From Cycas panzhihuaensis (taxonomy: Eukaryota; Cycadophyta): a stretch of 64,000 nucleotides of DNA. Positions 49,201-61,020 of the stretch are shown here, in pieces. The stretch's first letter is position 1. Each line of letters begins with the position of its first letter. Position numbers and translations under genes: made by a program. The DNA lies in NCBI GenBank assembly GCA_023213395.1, contig CM041465.1:19902001-19966000 (forward strand), written 5' to 3'. The notes beneath the pieces were generated by a model. It searched no databases. It saw only the letters and a program-made list of their open reading frames with translations, and had not been told where the DNA came from.

Positions 49201-50000
49201 ATCCAAATGATTAAGGCTACTTCTTCATGTGCCCTTACCCAGTCTCAAGCTGCCAAAGAAGTAGCTGGTGCTTCTTCCTCTACTCCTTCTAATCCTCTTC
49301 TAGAAAACCCTCCTTTGAAAGTACCTCTCTTCTCCAAGGCCATTCCTGTGTGCCTAGGTCATTACGATTTTCGAAGGGCACTTACCCAACCTACTGTGAA
49401 GGGCAAGCCTTTCTCCATCATGGACAAGCTTCATACCATTACTACAGGAATGTCCTTGATGGATGTTTTGAGGAGTTATCCCAAGCAACAGGCTCTCCTC
49501 TTGGAAGCTTTAGGATCAAATGACGGGCATATCCATGCTTTGGGCATCACCTAAAGTCGTGAACCCATTATTTCTTTATATCCTAAGGATCTTCCTCCCT
49601 TGTGTGAAAGGGAACATCAGTGGAACTTCCCATTCACTATTACCATTGATACACCCGATTGTACCCTCTGAAGGACTGTTGTCGATAACGGTTCTTCCAT
49701 GAATGCCATGCCCTTGTGTGTCATGCAAGAGCTTAGTATTTCCGCCTTGGAACCTATTCCAGTGATGCCAAGGTTATGACGGTAGTGAGAAGACCCCATT
49801 GGTATTTTTTATGATTCTACTCACCCTTGAGGGTAAGACTGTCCTCACTGATGTTGTAGTCCTCAACGTCGATATCGACTACAGCCTTCTCTTAGGTCGA
49901 CCATGGCTTGACCAGATGGGAGCCGTGTGTTTGACTCTCTGGGGACAACTTAAATTTATCCACGATGGACGAATGAGGGTTGTTCCCCATGAATGCCCAC
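49198..50000 (+). pseudogene. Element B aspartic protease with upstream linker
   Basis: Linker open at 49,198-49,554 (ends at TAA for CAA). Protease: WNFPFTITIDTPDC (about 49,620), VVDNGSSMNAMP (about 49,678-49,713), LLLGRPWLDQMG (about 49,888-49,923, in the open stretch 49,799-50,437). One frameshift lies between the active-site block and the C-terminal block. Confidence 0.85.
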
Positions 50001-50319
50001 TTGCCAAACAAACCCATCTTGTTAATCAGGTAAGCCGAGGCCCTTCTACTCATGCCTCAGCTTGCTCCATTGGTATACCTAATCCATCTGAAGAAGATCC
50101 TGCATTTTCTTTTCTTAGTCTCACACGTTTCGCTCCTATTGGCGTTGGGAGCTATGGGTACCTTGCCTCATTTAGAGACGACGAGTCACACGATGAGGAC
50201 GAGGATTGTCTCCACCCCGTTTCCTTCCTCCGCAACAGTAGGTCACACCAATCCTGTTCTAGATCCCTATCTAGAATCTCTTTCATTGGTGAGACTAGCC
50301 ACTCTTTTAAGTTGCATGT
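50001..50319 (+). pseudogene. Element B protease-RT linker, 5' part
   Basis: Continues the protease frame up to the insertion point of C. It aligns with C 56,010-56,335 (for example SLARF/SLTRFAPIGVGSYGYLA) and resumes at 63,561. Confidence 0.8.
50315..50319 (+). repeat. Target site duplication of element C, left
   Basis: CATGT before the TGTTTCCCGG start of the LTR, repeated at 63,556-63,560. Confidence 0.95.
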
Positions 50320-52875
50320 TGTTTCCCGGCTTCCGGGAATGGATACGGGATCACCGACTCAGGTAAGTGTAGGTATGTCTCTGGCATTATCATCACTTTT
50401 ATTCTTGATTATGCCTTACATATTTGCATGCGTATGACTTTGTGGGCGGCACAGTGCGTCATCCACACCTATGTTTAGCCTATGACGACTATAAGCGGGG
50501 ACACACTCTTAGCAGTGTGGCACCACAGTGGCCGTATTACTTCATCGCCCTCCTCTCTCACAGGTCCCAGGGTTTGCGCCACCTCCACCGTGTGATGTCT
50601 CATCGTCGCTTGGTTAGCTTGCCACCTCATTTGGGGCCCTATTTACGCTCCCGTGGGCCGTTTCTTGGCTTGTTTGCTCCGGGTGGGTGTTTTAGTTGTC
50701 CTTTAGCCTTTTCGGCGTTTGCCCCGGCTGGACGGTTGGTGGGCCCCATTTGTGTCTTCGGTGTGTCTGGCGAATTTTTGATCTGCATTTGGAATTTCAG
50801 CAGTCTGCTGGATTTTGTGATCTGGCCGGAATATCCGTGATCTGCTAAAGTTTCAGCGATCTGTTGTCTCTTGTTTTTAAAATCTGCGGTGGCGATTTCG
50901 CATTGTGCGAAGCGCCCGCGTGGTTCGCGCCTTTTCTCCCTCCGGTAGTACCTATTCGCGTGCTTTAGGGTTTTGCTTTAGTACTTAAAGATCTTTTGGC
51001 TCGTTTTCAAGGATCTTTTGGACTCACTTTTGGATTTACTCTCGAGGAACACTCTCTGCTCTGCTCTCTTACATTGTTTCTTTGCTGCTGGACTGCACTC
51101 TTCATACGATTGCCCGACTCTCCTTTGGCTTGGTGAGACATTCTCTCGACCCCTCGGGCGCCTTGGAGGGCTCCTTTGAAGCGGTTTCGGTATTTTCTAC
51201 CAGGCGATCCACGAGTTCCCCGTTTGCGGTGTTTCCGTTCCACCTCCATAGCAGGGGCCCCTAGCACTGCTCTATTCAGTTGGTATTTGTTTGTTCCGGC
51301 CCTTCTTGTTGTCTTTTGGTGGGGCAAATCCCTTGCCTCCTTTCCGGTACTCTTCACTTTGTATTTGTTTTTGGTGATATTTACACTTGACTTATTTGTT
51401 CTCATTTGTTGCTTGAGAGTTGGTTTTCCTCCCTCTTGGGGCTGTACCACTCTCCCTCGCTTCTTACTGTGTTTCTTTGTCCAAGGCGGGCGTTGAGGGT
51501 TGCATAGGCTTTGGAGAGGAGGCGGGTGGATTCGCACCACCTTCCACGCTCCCCAAGCGGCTCAAAGCCCTCAAAGCCTCCCTCTCGCCCGTGCTACTCT
51601 TGGCTTGCAAACAAGGGTTGAAGGCTCCCTTGGTTGCCCAAACCGGTATTGTCACAAGTTGCGTGACGATTTGGGACCCTTTATTCAGTTTGGGTGCCAT
51701 CCATAGGCCCCAACCGCGGAGTTCTTGCTCCACCGTTGCTCCCGGTTGCAGGTTTGCTCCCGTAGCATCCGGTTCCCGTGGGTGTCTTTGGGTCTTTCTT
51801 GCCCCTTCTTGCGGTAGTTTTCCGGCCTTGAGTCTTGACTTTCTCCTCGGCCCGTGGCTCTTGGGAGATTTGGGCACCATTGCGGAGGTAGGCCACTCCG
51901 AGGCTTACCTTGTTGTTTCCTTTCATTTGGATCGTTCTTCTTTGGTATTTTCCTTATTGGACTAACACTAATGCATGTACATTTAGACTCTCGTTTATGT
52001 TGCTAGACATATATTGCTAGATCTTTGTGTTGCATATAGGTGTTCTCCCCTCGGTAAGAGGGAGACCTTTGTTGCTTACAGGTACTCGGGATCTTGTGAG
52101 AGGCGTTGCCGTTGCCCCTTCCACCGGTAAGCATCCCTTGCATGTGTCATATTTTATGCTATCTCATTTGCTAGTTAGCATTTCTTTCCTTCCTTCGGTA
52201 TCGCATTTACTTTTCACAGGAAGGTAAAGGAAGCCCCTTTTCGCTTCCGCTACATTTCACGTCCGATGCAGCTGCCTTGGTGGTTGGGTGCTCCTTAAGA
52301 GGCTCGCCATCTCTCACACCTTGACCCGGTGCACACCGTTCCTCTTCGCTACCCACTGGTCTTTTTCCTTCTTTTATTCTTTTCCTAGTAATTAGAACAT
52401 CGAAAAGATTAAAAGGGAAAATTACTTTTCTGTATTGGTTTGTGATTTGTTTGCCTTGTTGCATGTACTTTTGTTATTCGTAGGAGAGGTTGTAGGAGTC
52501 TTCTTCTCTCTTACCCTTCCTCCATCTTCCTTAACTTGGCCTTGCTTCCGCATTGCTCGTATACGGTTAGATTGCATAGGATTGTTCTTGGCCTATCCTT
52601 ATTAGGTTCTTTCTCTCTCCCTTCTGGCCACCCAAGGGTGGGAGGGGCCTACTCCCAGGTCAACCCGTTGCGTCCCTCGTATCTTCGCCCTTCGCTCAAG
52701 GCGGTGAAGGGTCACCCGATGTAGCCATACTCCATTGCGGATCCGAACTCGCTCGGCGCTCCGTGCAGGCGCTCTGCGTGGTAGTTGCTTGCCTTGTAGG
52801 TTCCACTTCCCTCTGGTTTCGTCACCATCTCTCCCTCGCGCTATCGATTCGGTGGTTATCCCGTAGTAGCGTCCA
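50320..52875 (+). repeat. Element C 5' LTR
   Basis: Starts TGTTTCCCGG and ends AGCGTCCA, next to the PBS. Long identical blocks with 61,021-63,555 are separated by short divergent clusters. The 20-bp palindromic repeats of A and B are not recognisable. A TACTTAA box is at about 50,982. Frames in it (for example 51,007-51,540 minus) are chance. Confidence 0.93.
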
Positions 52876-52893
52876 TGGCGACCATCTTTGGGG
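52876..52893 (+). promoter_or_regulatory. Primer binding site of element C
   Basis: TGGCGACCATCTTTGGGG directly after the LTR; the least decayed PBS of the family in the window. Confidence 0.85.
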
Positions 52894-53039
52894 ACCCCGA
52901 TGGGGAGATAGTCTCGCTCTCTTTGGTTGGTTTCGCTACTCTGTGTGATCCTTTCTATACATCTTGACCTCCACGTTGGCGGCCCAGCGCGCGTGTTATA
53001 CCATTCCTTCTCTTTTCACGACATCGTCGGTCGACCTTA

Positions 53040-54730
53040 CATCTTGCGTTTCTCTCGTCGTTTGCGCGGTCTACCCCTTTGTTAGAAGACCGATCTGACC
53101 TTCTTGCCTCGTCGGATCCCGTCCGACTATGGAAGTACTCTTCCGATTGACCTACCACGCTTGGTTGGAAACCCAAGCTCTTCCTTACATCATTCGAGTC
53201 CACCCAAGAGGGTGACGACTCCTTTACTACCCGTCGATCAACACCTTTCTTATGCTCCCCATCCTTCTACCCACGTAGAGGATCCGTTCCTCCCCGAGGA
53301 TTGCCACGCGCGATGGCGATTTTATGAGGAACCGGATGGACATGCCTTGTTCGAGGTCCCGATCACCTCTTATGGGTATGTGGGGACTCCTCCATTGGCG
53401 TGCTTGAGGCTCTTGACGGATGCGGCCGTGCGGCATGCTCTCAACCACGTCCGAATGGCTGAGGGTGTCTGCTGGCGAGAGCCTCTTCCTCTGCTCTTCC
53501 CCTCACGCTTCATCCTCGTCGCCTTTCACAGTGACAACAAACCCTTTCGTGCCTCTGCGTCGCCCCATTCGTTTCTGCGGTGGGGGCACGTGTGGCACCT
53601 TCCATCCCTTATCAAGGCCCTAATGCCTTAGGGCCTTCTCACGCATGTCTGTCCCTCAACCGGGGTTAGCATACCCGTTCCGATCCAACTAATGTCCGTC
53701 CCTAATCGGCACATGCGCTCCTAATGAGGCCTAGTCGCCTGCTAGCCTTCCGGTAGCCGGTCGGTGGGATTCGTTCCACGCATCCTCCAACCCAGTAGCA
53801 TTGGTGCTTCTTTCTACGTTCCCCCAGGGTATACTTCTCAACCTTGGGGGCAGGGTAGGGGAAGTCGTCTTCCTGTTTATGGGGTGGATCCGCTACACCC
53901 ATACGGAATGGCCCCACCTACGGGTGGCAGTATGGGCGAGAACGATTCGCATCCCTCTTGTCCGCCATCGATGCGGTTCCATCCAGTTGTGCCTTCGCAG
54001 AATCGACTCCCTTCAGGCGCCCTTTTCCACGCCCCTTATCGGAGGGTGGTTCCTCAGGAGGATGGGTGTCCTACCCCATCCGCTCCTTGTCGCCACCTAC
54101 CGGCGTTCGTTGATCCTACGGTTCGAGCAGGCGCGCCCCGCCGTGGACTTTAGGTCAACCCTCTCTCGGTTGAGGCGTTGCGAACTAACTTGCGCCTCAT
54201 CCTCCTAAAGTTCCTAGATTCGATGGGACTTCGTCAAGAACCCGTGAGCATGTCCGTAGTTTCTCTATGGCATGCATCGATTCTTGGCCTTCGACCATAT
54301 TTTGATGAAACTCTTTCCTCGATCCTTGCGGTGGCGCCCCAAATGGTTTTATCGTCTCCCGCCCACTCGATCTATTCATTCCGGCAATTGGTGGGCGAGT
54401 TCATCAATTACTTTGATGTAGCTTCGCCCATTCGAGGCGGGATGAAATCCTTCTCTCGCTCAAACAAGGTCACGATGAGATGAATCGTGACTTTGTGCGG
54501 CGATTCCACGATGCCTTCACTCCACCAAGGCGACCTTGCGGGAGCTGAGCGGGACTGTTGTCAATGCACTTCATCCGAAGTCCACGTGGAAGTCCTCGAG
54601 ATGGGGCGACCACGTGTGATTCCCTTGATCGCCAAGTGCTTGGCGTTGGAGGCTATTGAGATCGGTGGTCTCAAGAAACCTCTTAAGCCCTCACAACGCA
54701 GTGAGGCACCACCCCACCAAAGGCGCTAAA
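53040..54730 (+). pseudogene. Element C Gag
   Basis: The N-terminal region (53,104-53,631 open, but partly in a shifted frame) keeps family words such as EVPITSYGYVGTPP and the Tyr/Pro-rich stretch at 53,800-53,930. The Gag core at about 54,200-54,700 is broken by frameshifts: FRQLVGEFINYFDVA (about 54,377-54,422), then MNRDFVRRFHDA (54,481-54,515), then EVLEMG. Where A and B have stops, C usually has the Gln or Arg codon. Confidence 0.82.
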
Positions 54731-54779
54731 CCTTCTCGGTACGCGGTCTTCCTCTCATCTCTGAGAGGACCTTAGATCC

Positions 54780-55260
54780 CCTCACATCATTTGCTCGCTC
54801 GTTCGAGCGTCTGATGAAACTCAAGCTTCAAGGTCCTTCGTCTCCTACTTCAAACAAACAAGTCCAACAAACTACCCAAGCTCCTCTTCCCGGGGAATGG
54901 GGCCCGATCCTCCCAAGCGAGAAGGTCAGGCCCTCGCTTGAGAAGAAGTGGTGTTCCATTCATGGGGATTGCTTCCATGACGATTCACGTTGTAGGGCCC
55001 GGCATCCAAAGGATGCCCCTCGGCGATTCCTCTCCCAAAGCGGGCCTCAAGGCCTAATCTAGACTAACTTTGTTCACAAGGATCCGTTCCTAAACATGGG
55101 GAACGTGATCGCAACCCCAAACCAAGAACAACTGTAGCAAGGGAAGATCACACAGTCCCAGCCCTTCCGCGACAAAGGGAAGGCGCCACTCTTCTTCCTC
55201 TTCTCGTTCTCTAGGCTGAGTACTCCGTCGCCTTCACGACCGGAATAGGGGAAGAAGGTG
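54780..55260 (+). pseudogene. Element C zinc-knuckle region
   Basis: Open at 54,814-55,062. KKWCSIHGDCFHDDSRCR (about 54,940-54,994) has all four ligands of the CX2HX4HX4C knuckle, the only intact copy in the window. Confidence 0.85.
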
Positions 55261-55269
55261 ATTCGATTG

Positions 55270-56010
55270 TTATGAAGCAACTCAGACTTTCGCCCTTACG
55301 CGATCTCAAGCCGCTAAGGCGGCGGGGCTGCCGGTTCTTCCGTTTCTTGATCCTTCGAGACCCTTCCTCCAATCCCTCTTTTCCCCAAGGCTATTCACAT
55401 GCGGGTCGTTACGACTTTCGAAGGGCACTTACCCAACCACCGGGAAGGGTAAACCCTTCTCCGTCGTGGGCGAGCTCCATACTGATCATTGCGGGAATGT
55501 CCTTGATGGACGTTCGAGGAGTTGTCGACAGCGGGCCCTCCTCCTGGAAGCTTTAGGATCGGGAGATGTGCATCACGCTTTGGGCATCGCCCAAGGTGGC
55601 GGACCGCTTTTCCTTCGATCTAAGGATCTTCCTCCGCCGGTGAGCAGGGAGCGTCGGTGGAACTTCCCATTCACCATCACGATCGTCGCTGATTGTACCC
55701 TCCAAGAAGCTGTTGTCGACAGCGGCTCTTACGCCGATTGCCATGCCCTTGCGTGTTATGCAAGAGCTTGGTATCTCATATGGAACCCGTTCACTGGCAA
55801 TGCCAAGTATGTGATGGCGAGAAGACCCCTCTCGGATGCATCACGATTCCGCTCACCCTTGAGGGCAAAACTGTTCTTGCCGATGTTGTAGTCCTCGACG
55901 TTGACGTGGATTACAACCTCCTTCTAGTCGCCCATGGCTTGACCAAATGGGAGTCGTGTGTTCGACCCTTTGGTGTCAGCTTAAATTCGTCCATGACGGA
56001 CGAATGAGAG
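55270..56010 (+). pseudogene. Element C aspartic protease region
   Basis: WNFPFTITI (about 55,659), then the active-site block read as VVDSGS (about 55,713-55,730) before a frameshift, then PLTLEGKTVLADVVVLDVDV (about 55,848-55,907). At least three frameshifts within 350 bp compared with A and B. Confidence 0.8.
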
Positions 56011-56870
56011 TGGTTCCCCGTGAACGCCCTTTTGCCAAACAAACTCGTTATGCCAATTCGGCAAACCAAGGTTCACCCACTCACGCCTCGGCTTGTTCAA
56101 TTGGTATACCCAATTCGTCGGAAGAAGATCCCACATCTTCCCTTCCTAGTCTCGCACGTTTTACCCCTATTGGCGTCGGGAGTTATGGGTACCTTGCCCG
56201 TTCGTGATGATGAATCGCTTGGACGGAGAGGTTGTCTCCACCCCATTTCTTTCCTTCGCGCCAATAGGTCGTACCTGTCTCGCTCTAGACCCTCGTTTGG
56301 AACCTCTCTCGTTGGTGAGACTAGCCCCTCGTGCGTGTCACACACCATCGCTCGTGCTGACCCGCCCGCCGTCAGTTCTTCTTTTTCATTACCCCCCGCA
56401 GGTGATGGTTTTGAGGAATTGCCTTTCGCTCCTCTCGAGGAGCCTCTTTCTGGTTTTCCTTCGGATTTCCATGAAGGAGTTGAGCGATCCGATGATCACC
56501 CCGGTCCCGTTGCTCCTTTCCCTTCTAGCGCTTCTACTCGAAATAAGGTCATCCATGGGGTGGACTATTTCGAGGATGATGAAGCCCTGCTGGAGCACCT
56601 AGCGGGCCTTGCACCTAATCGCCTTACGGTCACTCTGGCTTGGTCACCGGAAGATCCTTGTGATCGGATCCATGCTCATGGGTCGATCCCCTCTCCTATT
56701 CCTCCTCTTCCGTTGATCTTGCCCTCTTCACTTTGAAGAGGGCAATGCCATGTGCATGGGGAATTCAAGGCGTAGTCTTGGCCGAACAAGGTCATTAGGG
56801 TTGGGGCGGAATGCTCTCTGATGAGATTAGGAATATTCCCTTGTTCCGAGAATTTGAGACATTTTCGCAT
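56011..56870 (+). pseudogene. Element C protease-RT linker
   Basis: Contains SLARFTPIGVGSYGYLA (about 56,146-56,197), then VDYFEDDEALLEHLAGLAPN (about 56,560-56,619). The corresponding stretch of B is split by the insertion of C itself. Confidence 0.8.
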
Positions 56871-58160
56871 GGGATTATCGACATGAAGGAATCGACCCCT
56901 CGATTGTCACCCATAACCTCACCACCCTTCCTAGCGCCCGTCCTGTGCGCCAGAAGCAGCGTCCTCTTCACCTGAAGCTCTCTGCCACCATCAAGATGGA
57001 GGTTGAAAAGCTTCTGGATGCTGGGCTTGTTACTTCTATTGATTACCCTAAGTGGGTCTCTAATATTGTTCCCGTTGCCAAAAAGAATGGGGCAATCTGC
57101 ATATGCGTCGATTTCTGCGATATCAACAACGCTTGTCCTAAGGACAATTTCCCGCTACCCTTCTTAGATCAAATCATTGATCGCTGCCGGATTCAGTGAT
57201 GTCCTTAATGGGCGACTTCTCGGTTACAACCAAATTGATTTCCCAAGACCGCCATAAGGCGCCTTCACTACTCACAGGGTACCTTCGCCTCAAGGCGATA
57301 CCGCTGGCCTTAAAAATGCGGGTGCTACGTGTCAAAGAGCCATGCACTTCATCTTCCACGACCTCATCAGCGACACGTTGGAGGTCTTCATGGACGATAT
57401 GATGGGTCTTTCTCGTGAGAGCCCATCACCCTTGGGCTTGCGTGCCATCTTATCACGATGCCGCGGTATCACGTCGATCTTAATCCGCTCAAATGTGTGT
57501 TTGCGTCGCCGGGTAAACTCCTTGGGTTCCTTGTATCCAAACAAGGAATTCGGATCGACCACGACAAAGTCGGGCGATCCTCGACATCCGCCTCCTAGAA
57601 CTCAACGGCGGATCAAGTCGTTTCTAGGTAGGCTCGGTTTCCTTAGCGCTTCCTAGGCGACTACTGTGAGCTAAACCCCTTACGAACTGTTGAAGAAGGG
57701 CTCCTTTTGCACAGTCGACAAGACCCAAAAGGCCTTGAAGGACTCGAGGAAGCCACGGCTTCGCTCCTACGTTGGCGCCTCCCGATTCGATAGGCCCTTC
57801 GTTTTGTATACCTCGGCGGTAGCGAGTCCTTGGCTATGCTCGCTCGGGAGGATGACTCGAGGCGAGAGGCTATATATTTCATTAGTCGTACCACGGTGGG
57901 CTGAATTTAACTATTCCCCTGAGAAGGAATGTCTCTCCTTGGTCTACGCAACCAAGAAGTTTAGGCATTACTTGCTCGGCAATACTAAGGTGATCATTCA
58001 ATCCGATCCCTTGAGATACTTACTAACTCGTTCGGACTTGATGGGTAGGGGTGGTCGTTGGGTGTCCTACTCCAAGAATTTGATCTCCTTATCGTTAACC
58101 TGAAATCCAAGAAGGGCATGATAGTGGTAGAGCAACTTGCAGACACCCTATCCCTAACTC
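56871..58160 (+). pseudogene. Element C reverse transcriptase and RNase H
   Basis: Open at 56,945-57,199: KMEVEKLLDAGLVTSIDYP, WVSNIVPVAKKNGAI, CVDFCDINNACPKDNFPLPF. Active site FMDD at 57,387-57,398. RNase H part: YISLVVPRWAEFNYSPEKE, CLSLVYATKKFRHYLLG and VIIQSDPLRYLLTRS (57,905-58,040). Small deletions (for example near 57,230, 57,260 and 57,300 against A) shift the frame repeatedly. Confidence 0.88.
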
Positions 58161-58169
58161 CTTTGATAC

Positions 58170-59450
58170 TCCGTTGATGACTCTCTCCCGATGAGTCTAT
58201 CCCGACGATCAGGGAGTTCGTCCCCATCCACTCCGCCGACAATGAGTGGTGCGGTGACATAGTGCGGTATCTCACCTGCAGCCAATCTGGCCCGACGCTA
58301 GTAACAAAGTTAAATCTCGCATCCGGACTTACGCTCGGCAATACCTCCTCGTGGGACGGTATTGTACAAGAGGTCGCCGATGGGATCCTTCTCCATTGCG
58401 TCACCGTGTGAAGCCGGCCAAGTTTCAGCGAATGCCACCACGGCATTTGTGGGGGTCACTTTGGGGGCCATTCTATGGCTCAGAGGATCCTCCGTATGGG
58501 CTACTTTTGGCCATCTCTTTTAAGGGCATACGCCTTTGTCTTTGAAATGTCGGCGATGTCAAGAGCATGCCAACATTTCCCATATGCCTTTCGAGACTTT
58601 GCACCCTATTGTTTCGCCATGGCCTTCGCTCGATGGGATTAGACCTCATCGGGGCTATTTCCGCCTTTGTCGTCATGACACAAGTTCATCTTGACTGCCA
58701 CGGAGTATTTTACCAAATGGGCGGAGGCCATCCCTTTGATCACTACCCCTGGCAAAACGATTGCCACATTCATCTATCAGCACATCATTTGCCGCGGGAT
58801 TAGGATGTCACGATTCACGACAATGGAACCCCCTTTTGTAATAAGGAGGTGGATGAGCTTTGCGAGAAGTTTAAAATCTCCCATAAGACTTCCTCTCCTT
58901 ACTACCCTCAGGCAAATGGCCAGGTGGAGTCTTTTAACAAGACTCTTATCAACATTCTCAAGAAAAGCTCGGTCAATCCCAAAGGGATTGGCACCTTCAG
59001 CTGCCCTCCGCCTTATGGGCTTATCGTACTTCCGTCCGTTCCGCCACGGGAATGACCCCGTTCTCCCTGGTCTACGGGACTGAGGCGGTACTCCCATTGG
59101 AGGTGGAGATTCCTTCCTTGCGAGTCTCCCTTCGAGGTTTCATTGACGATGAGTCGATCCGTCGGTGCCTTTCTTTGGACCTCGAAGCTTTGGATGAGAG
59201 ACGCTTAGACGCCTATCAGGCTAACCTAGCATCCAAAGCCCGTTCACAAAGGGCCCACGATAAACACTTGCGTTCCCGCCCTTTGTTTCCCGGGGACTAT
59301 GTCCTCAAGCTCGAATATCTCCATGATCATTTGACCAAATTCCAACCCCGGTGGGTCGGTCCTTTTGTCATTATCGAATCTCTCGATAATGGTGCCTATA
59401 GGATAGCCACCACGGAGGCTCGAATTTGAGAAAGCCATTAATGGGATGTT
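58170..59450 (+). pseudogene. Element C integrase
   Basis: Zinc region about 58,420-58,570 (HHGICGGHFGG, CRRCQEH in shifted frames). Core: FILTATEYFTKWAEAIPLI (about 58,685-58,740), the second-Asp block around 58,815-58,850 (damaged), and YYPQANGQVESFNKTLINIL (58,899-58,958, open 58,849-59,055). C-terminus open at 59,052-59,429 with RWVGPFVIIESLDNGAYRI, the GPY/F-type module. The part 58,849-59,429 is the best-preserved integrase sequence in the window. Confidence 0.9.
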
Positions 59451-60220
59451 CCTTAAAGTTTTACGCTTGACCCTTGGTGATCCCTCGCCACCTTTCCGAA
59501 ACGAGCCTAAACTACCATCTTAGGTTGTCCCCATTCTTCCCGGTAGCGTGTAGAATGGCTATTTAAGATGGACCCGCTTTGTCTCTCTGGTTGGTCCAGC
59601 GGAACCCGCGTTCCGTATCCTCGGGAACCTTGGTCCTCTCGCTTGGGCGTCTCCCAACCGGAGGGCGCCTTGGGCATTGTTGCCCCTCTTTCTGTCTGGC
59701 GTTTCCTTCGCATATCCGTTATGCTCTCCTGAGACATGTATGCCACCACCGCTTCCTAACCTCACACCTCCATGTCGTCCGCTCACGGCGTGTGTGTGTG
59801 CCCTGTTAGGTGTGTGGTTATACATGGAAGGAAACGTGTGCATCATCTGATAAAATGTTCATAACATGAATCACCTACTACACAACATAACACTCACAAC
59901 ACACGATAAATATACATATCATCCACACATCATACACAGCATCTCATATCCGAATGGGGTTCCAATCACCCCATGCATATATACATATCAAAATCATGTC
60001 ATCATACATCCTGGGAAGCTTGGTGTCCTTGCAGGGGGTACAATCATATGGTCCTATATGACCCCACAGGCCCGTGCTTTCCTCTGCCAAACTATCCATG
60101 CATGTCCTACTGCTGTGGCCCCGCTCCTGGGGGTGCCTCATTGCTAGGTCCTCCTACCCTTGACGGCCACCATTGTCCTGCTTTCTAAGTGTTGCCTTCA
60201 TCACGATCATCCGCTTGGAT
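59451..60220. other. Element C spacer with antisense-module deletion point
   Basis: 59,950-60,132 matches A 20,520-20,757. From about 60,136 (CCTCATTGCTAGGTCCTCC) it matches A 23,737 onward. About 3 kb carrying the antisense gene in A is absent between. No gene is seen in what remains. Confidence 0.75.
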
Positions 60221-60234
60221 TTTGTGTCACCTAT

Positions 60235-60720
60235 GTCCTGTTTACATCTTTACCGACGGGCGGAAGCGCGGTAACCCTCGACCTTCACCATTGCGTGGAT
60301 TCTCCGCACCCTTCCGGTTATGATCTCCTCCGCCTGGGATCTTCCTCCCGAGGCTACCAACAATGAAGTCGAGTATACACCGCCATCAAGCCCCACCGAT
60401 GCCCTTCGTTTCCTTCATGGACCCATTGTTTTGCTCTGCGACTCTCAAGTTGTGGTGTCTCATCTCACCCAGTTCACCGGGTGCGATGCCCTCACTGAGG
60501 ACTCTTGCTCGCCACGATCCCTCCCGGCCCGCTTTCTCATTGATATCCAAGATATCCCCTGCTTTCAACGCCGAGGCGGATAGCCTTGATCGCCTCATCC
60601 ATGAGGGCCGCCTGCCTCGCCCTGCTGACAGACCCTGAGTCTTGCTTGGCCTTCCCGTCGCCCAAGCCTCGGTAGTTGGTCGCCTCCGTCATGATCTGCT
60701 CGCACCTCCGAAATTAGGTT
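60235..60720 (+). pseudogene. Element C second RNase H (aRNH)
   Basis: VYIFTDGG (about 60,240-60,261) gives the first Asp, NNEVEYT (60,359-60,379) the Glu, and CDSQVVVSHLTQF (60,438-60,476) the second Asp, so the three catalytic acids remain but in different frames. The C-terminal part has FNAEADSLDRLI (about 60,561-60,595). Confidence 0.82.
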
Positions 60721-61020
60721 GCTAACGAGGTAAAACTATGGTACCCACCATTTGTTCCCCATGTGGTCCTGCATGCTCCTTTGCATTCATTGTGGTGGGG
60801 CGCCCCTCACCGCCTCTTTCTCCCGATCGGTTTCGTGTGGCTCATGGCCCCCTATGTTGTCTCCACCGCTTTCGTATCCACGTTCGCCACGACACTCACG
60901 CAAGACCCTTGCCTCACCGATCCGATCTTGATTGATATATCTATATACACATGTATCTTGGCCATTGTGTTGCCGATTCGCCATCGCATCGAGCTTGAGC
61001 GGCGAGGCTCTGTTAAGGCG
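60721..61020. other. Element C 3' internal end with damaged PPT
   Basis: Carries one GCTAACGAGGTAAAACTATGG motif half (60,721-60,740). The place of the polypurine tract reads TTAAGGCG, against AAGGGGGTAG in A, so plus-strand priming would fail if the sequence is right. Confidence 0.6.

Noticed and set aside
51007-51880. Long minus-strand frames (177 and 138 codons) in the 5' LTR of C
   Set aside because: They lie in the LTR, are not kept in the 3' LTR of C or in the LTRs of A and B, and are shadows of GC-rich sequence.
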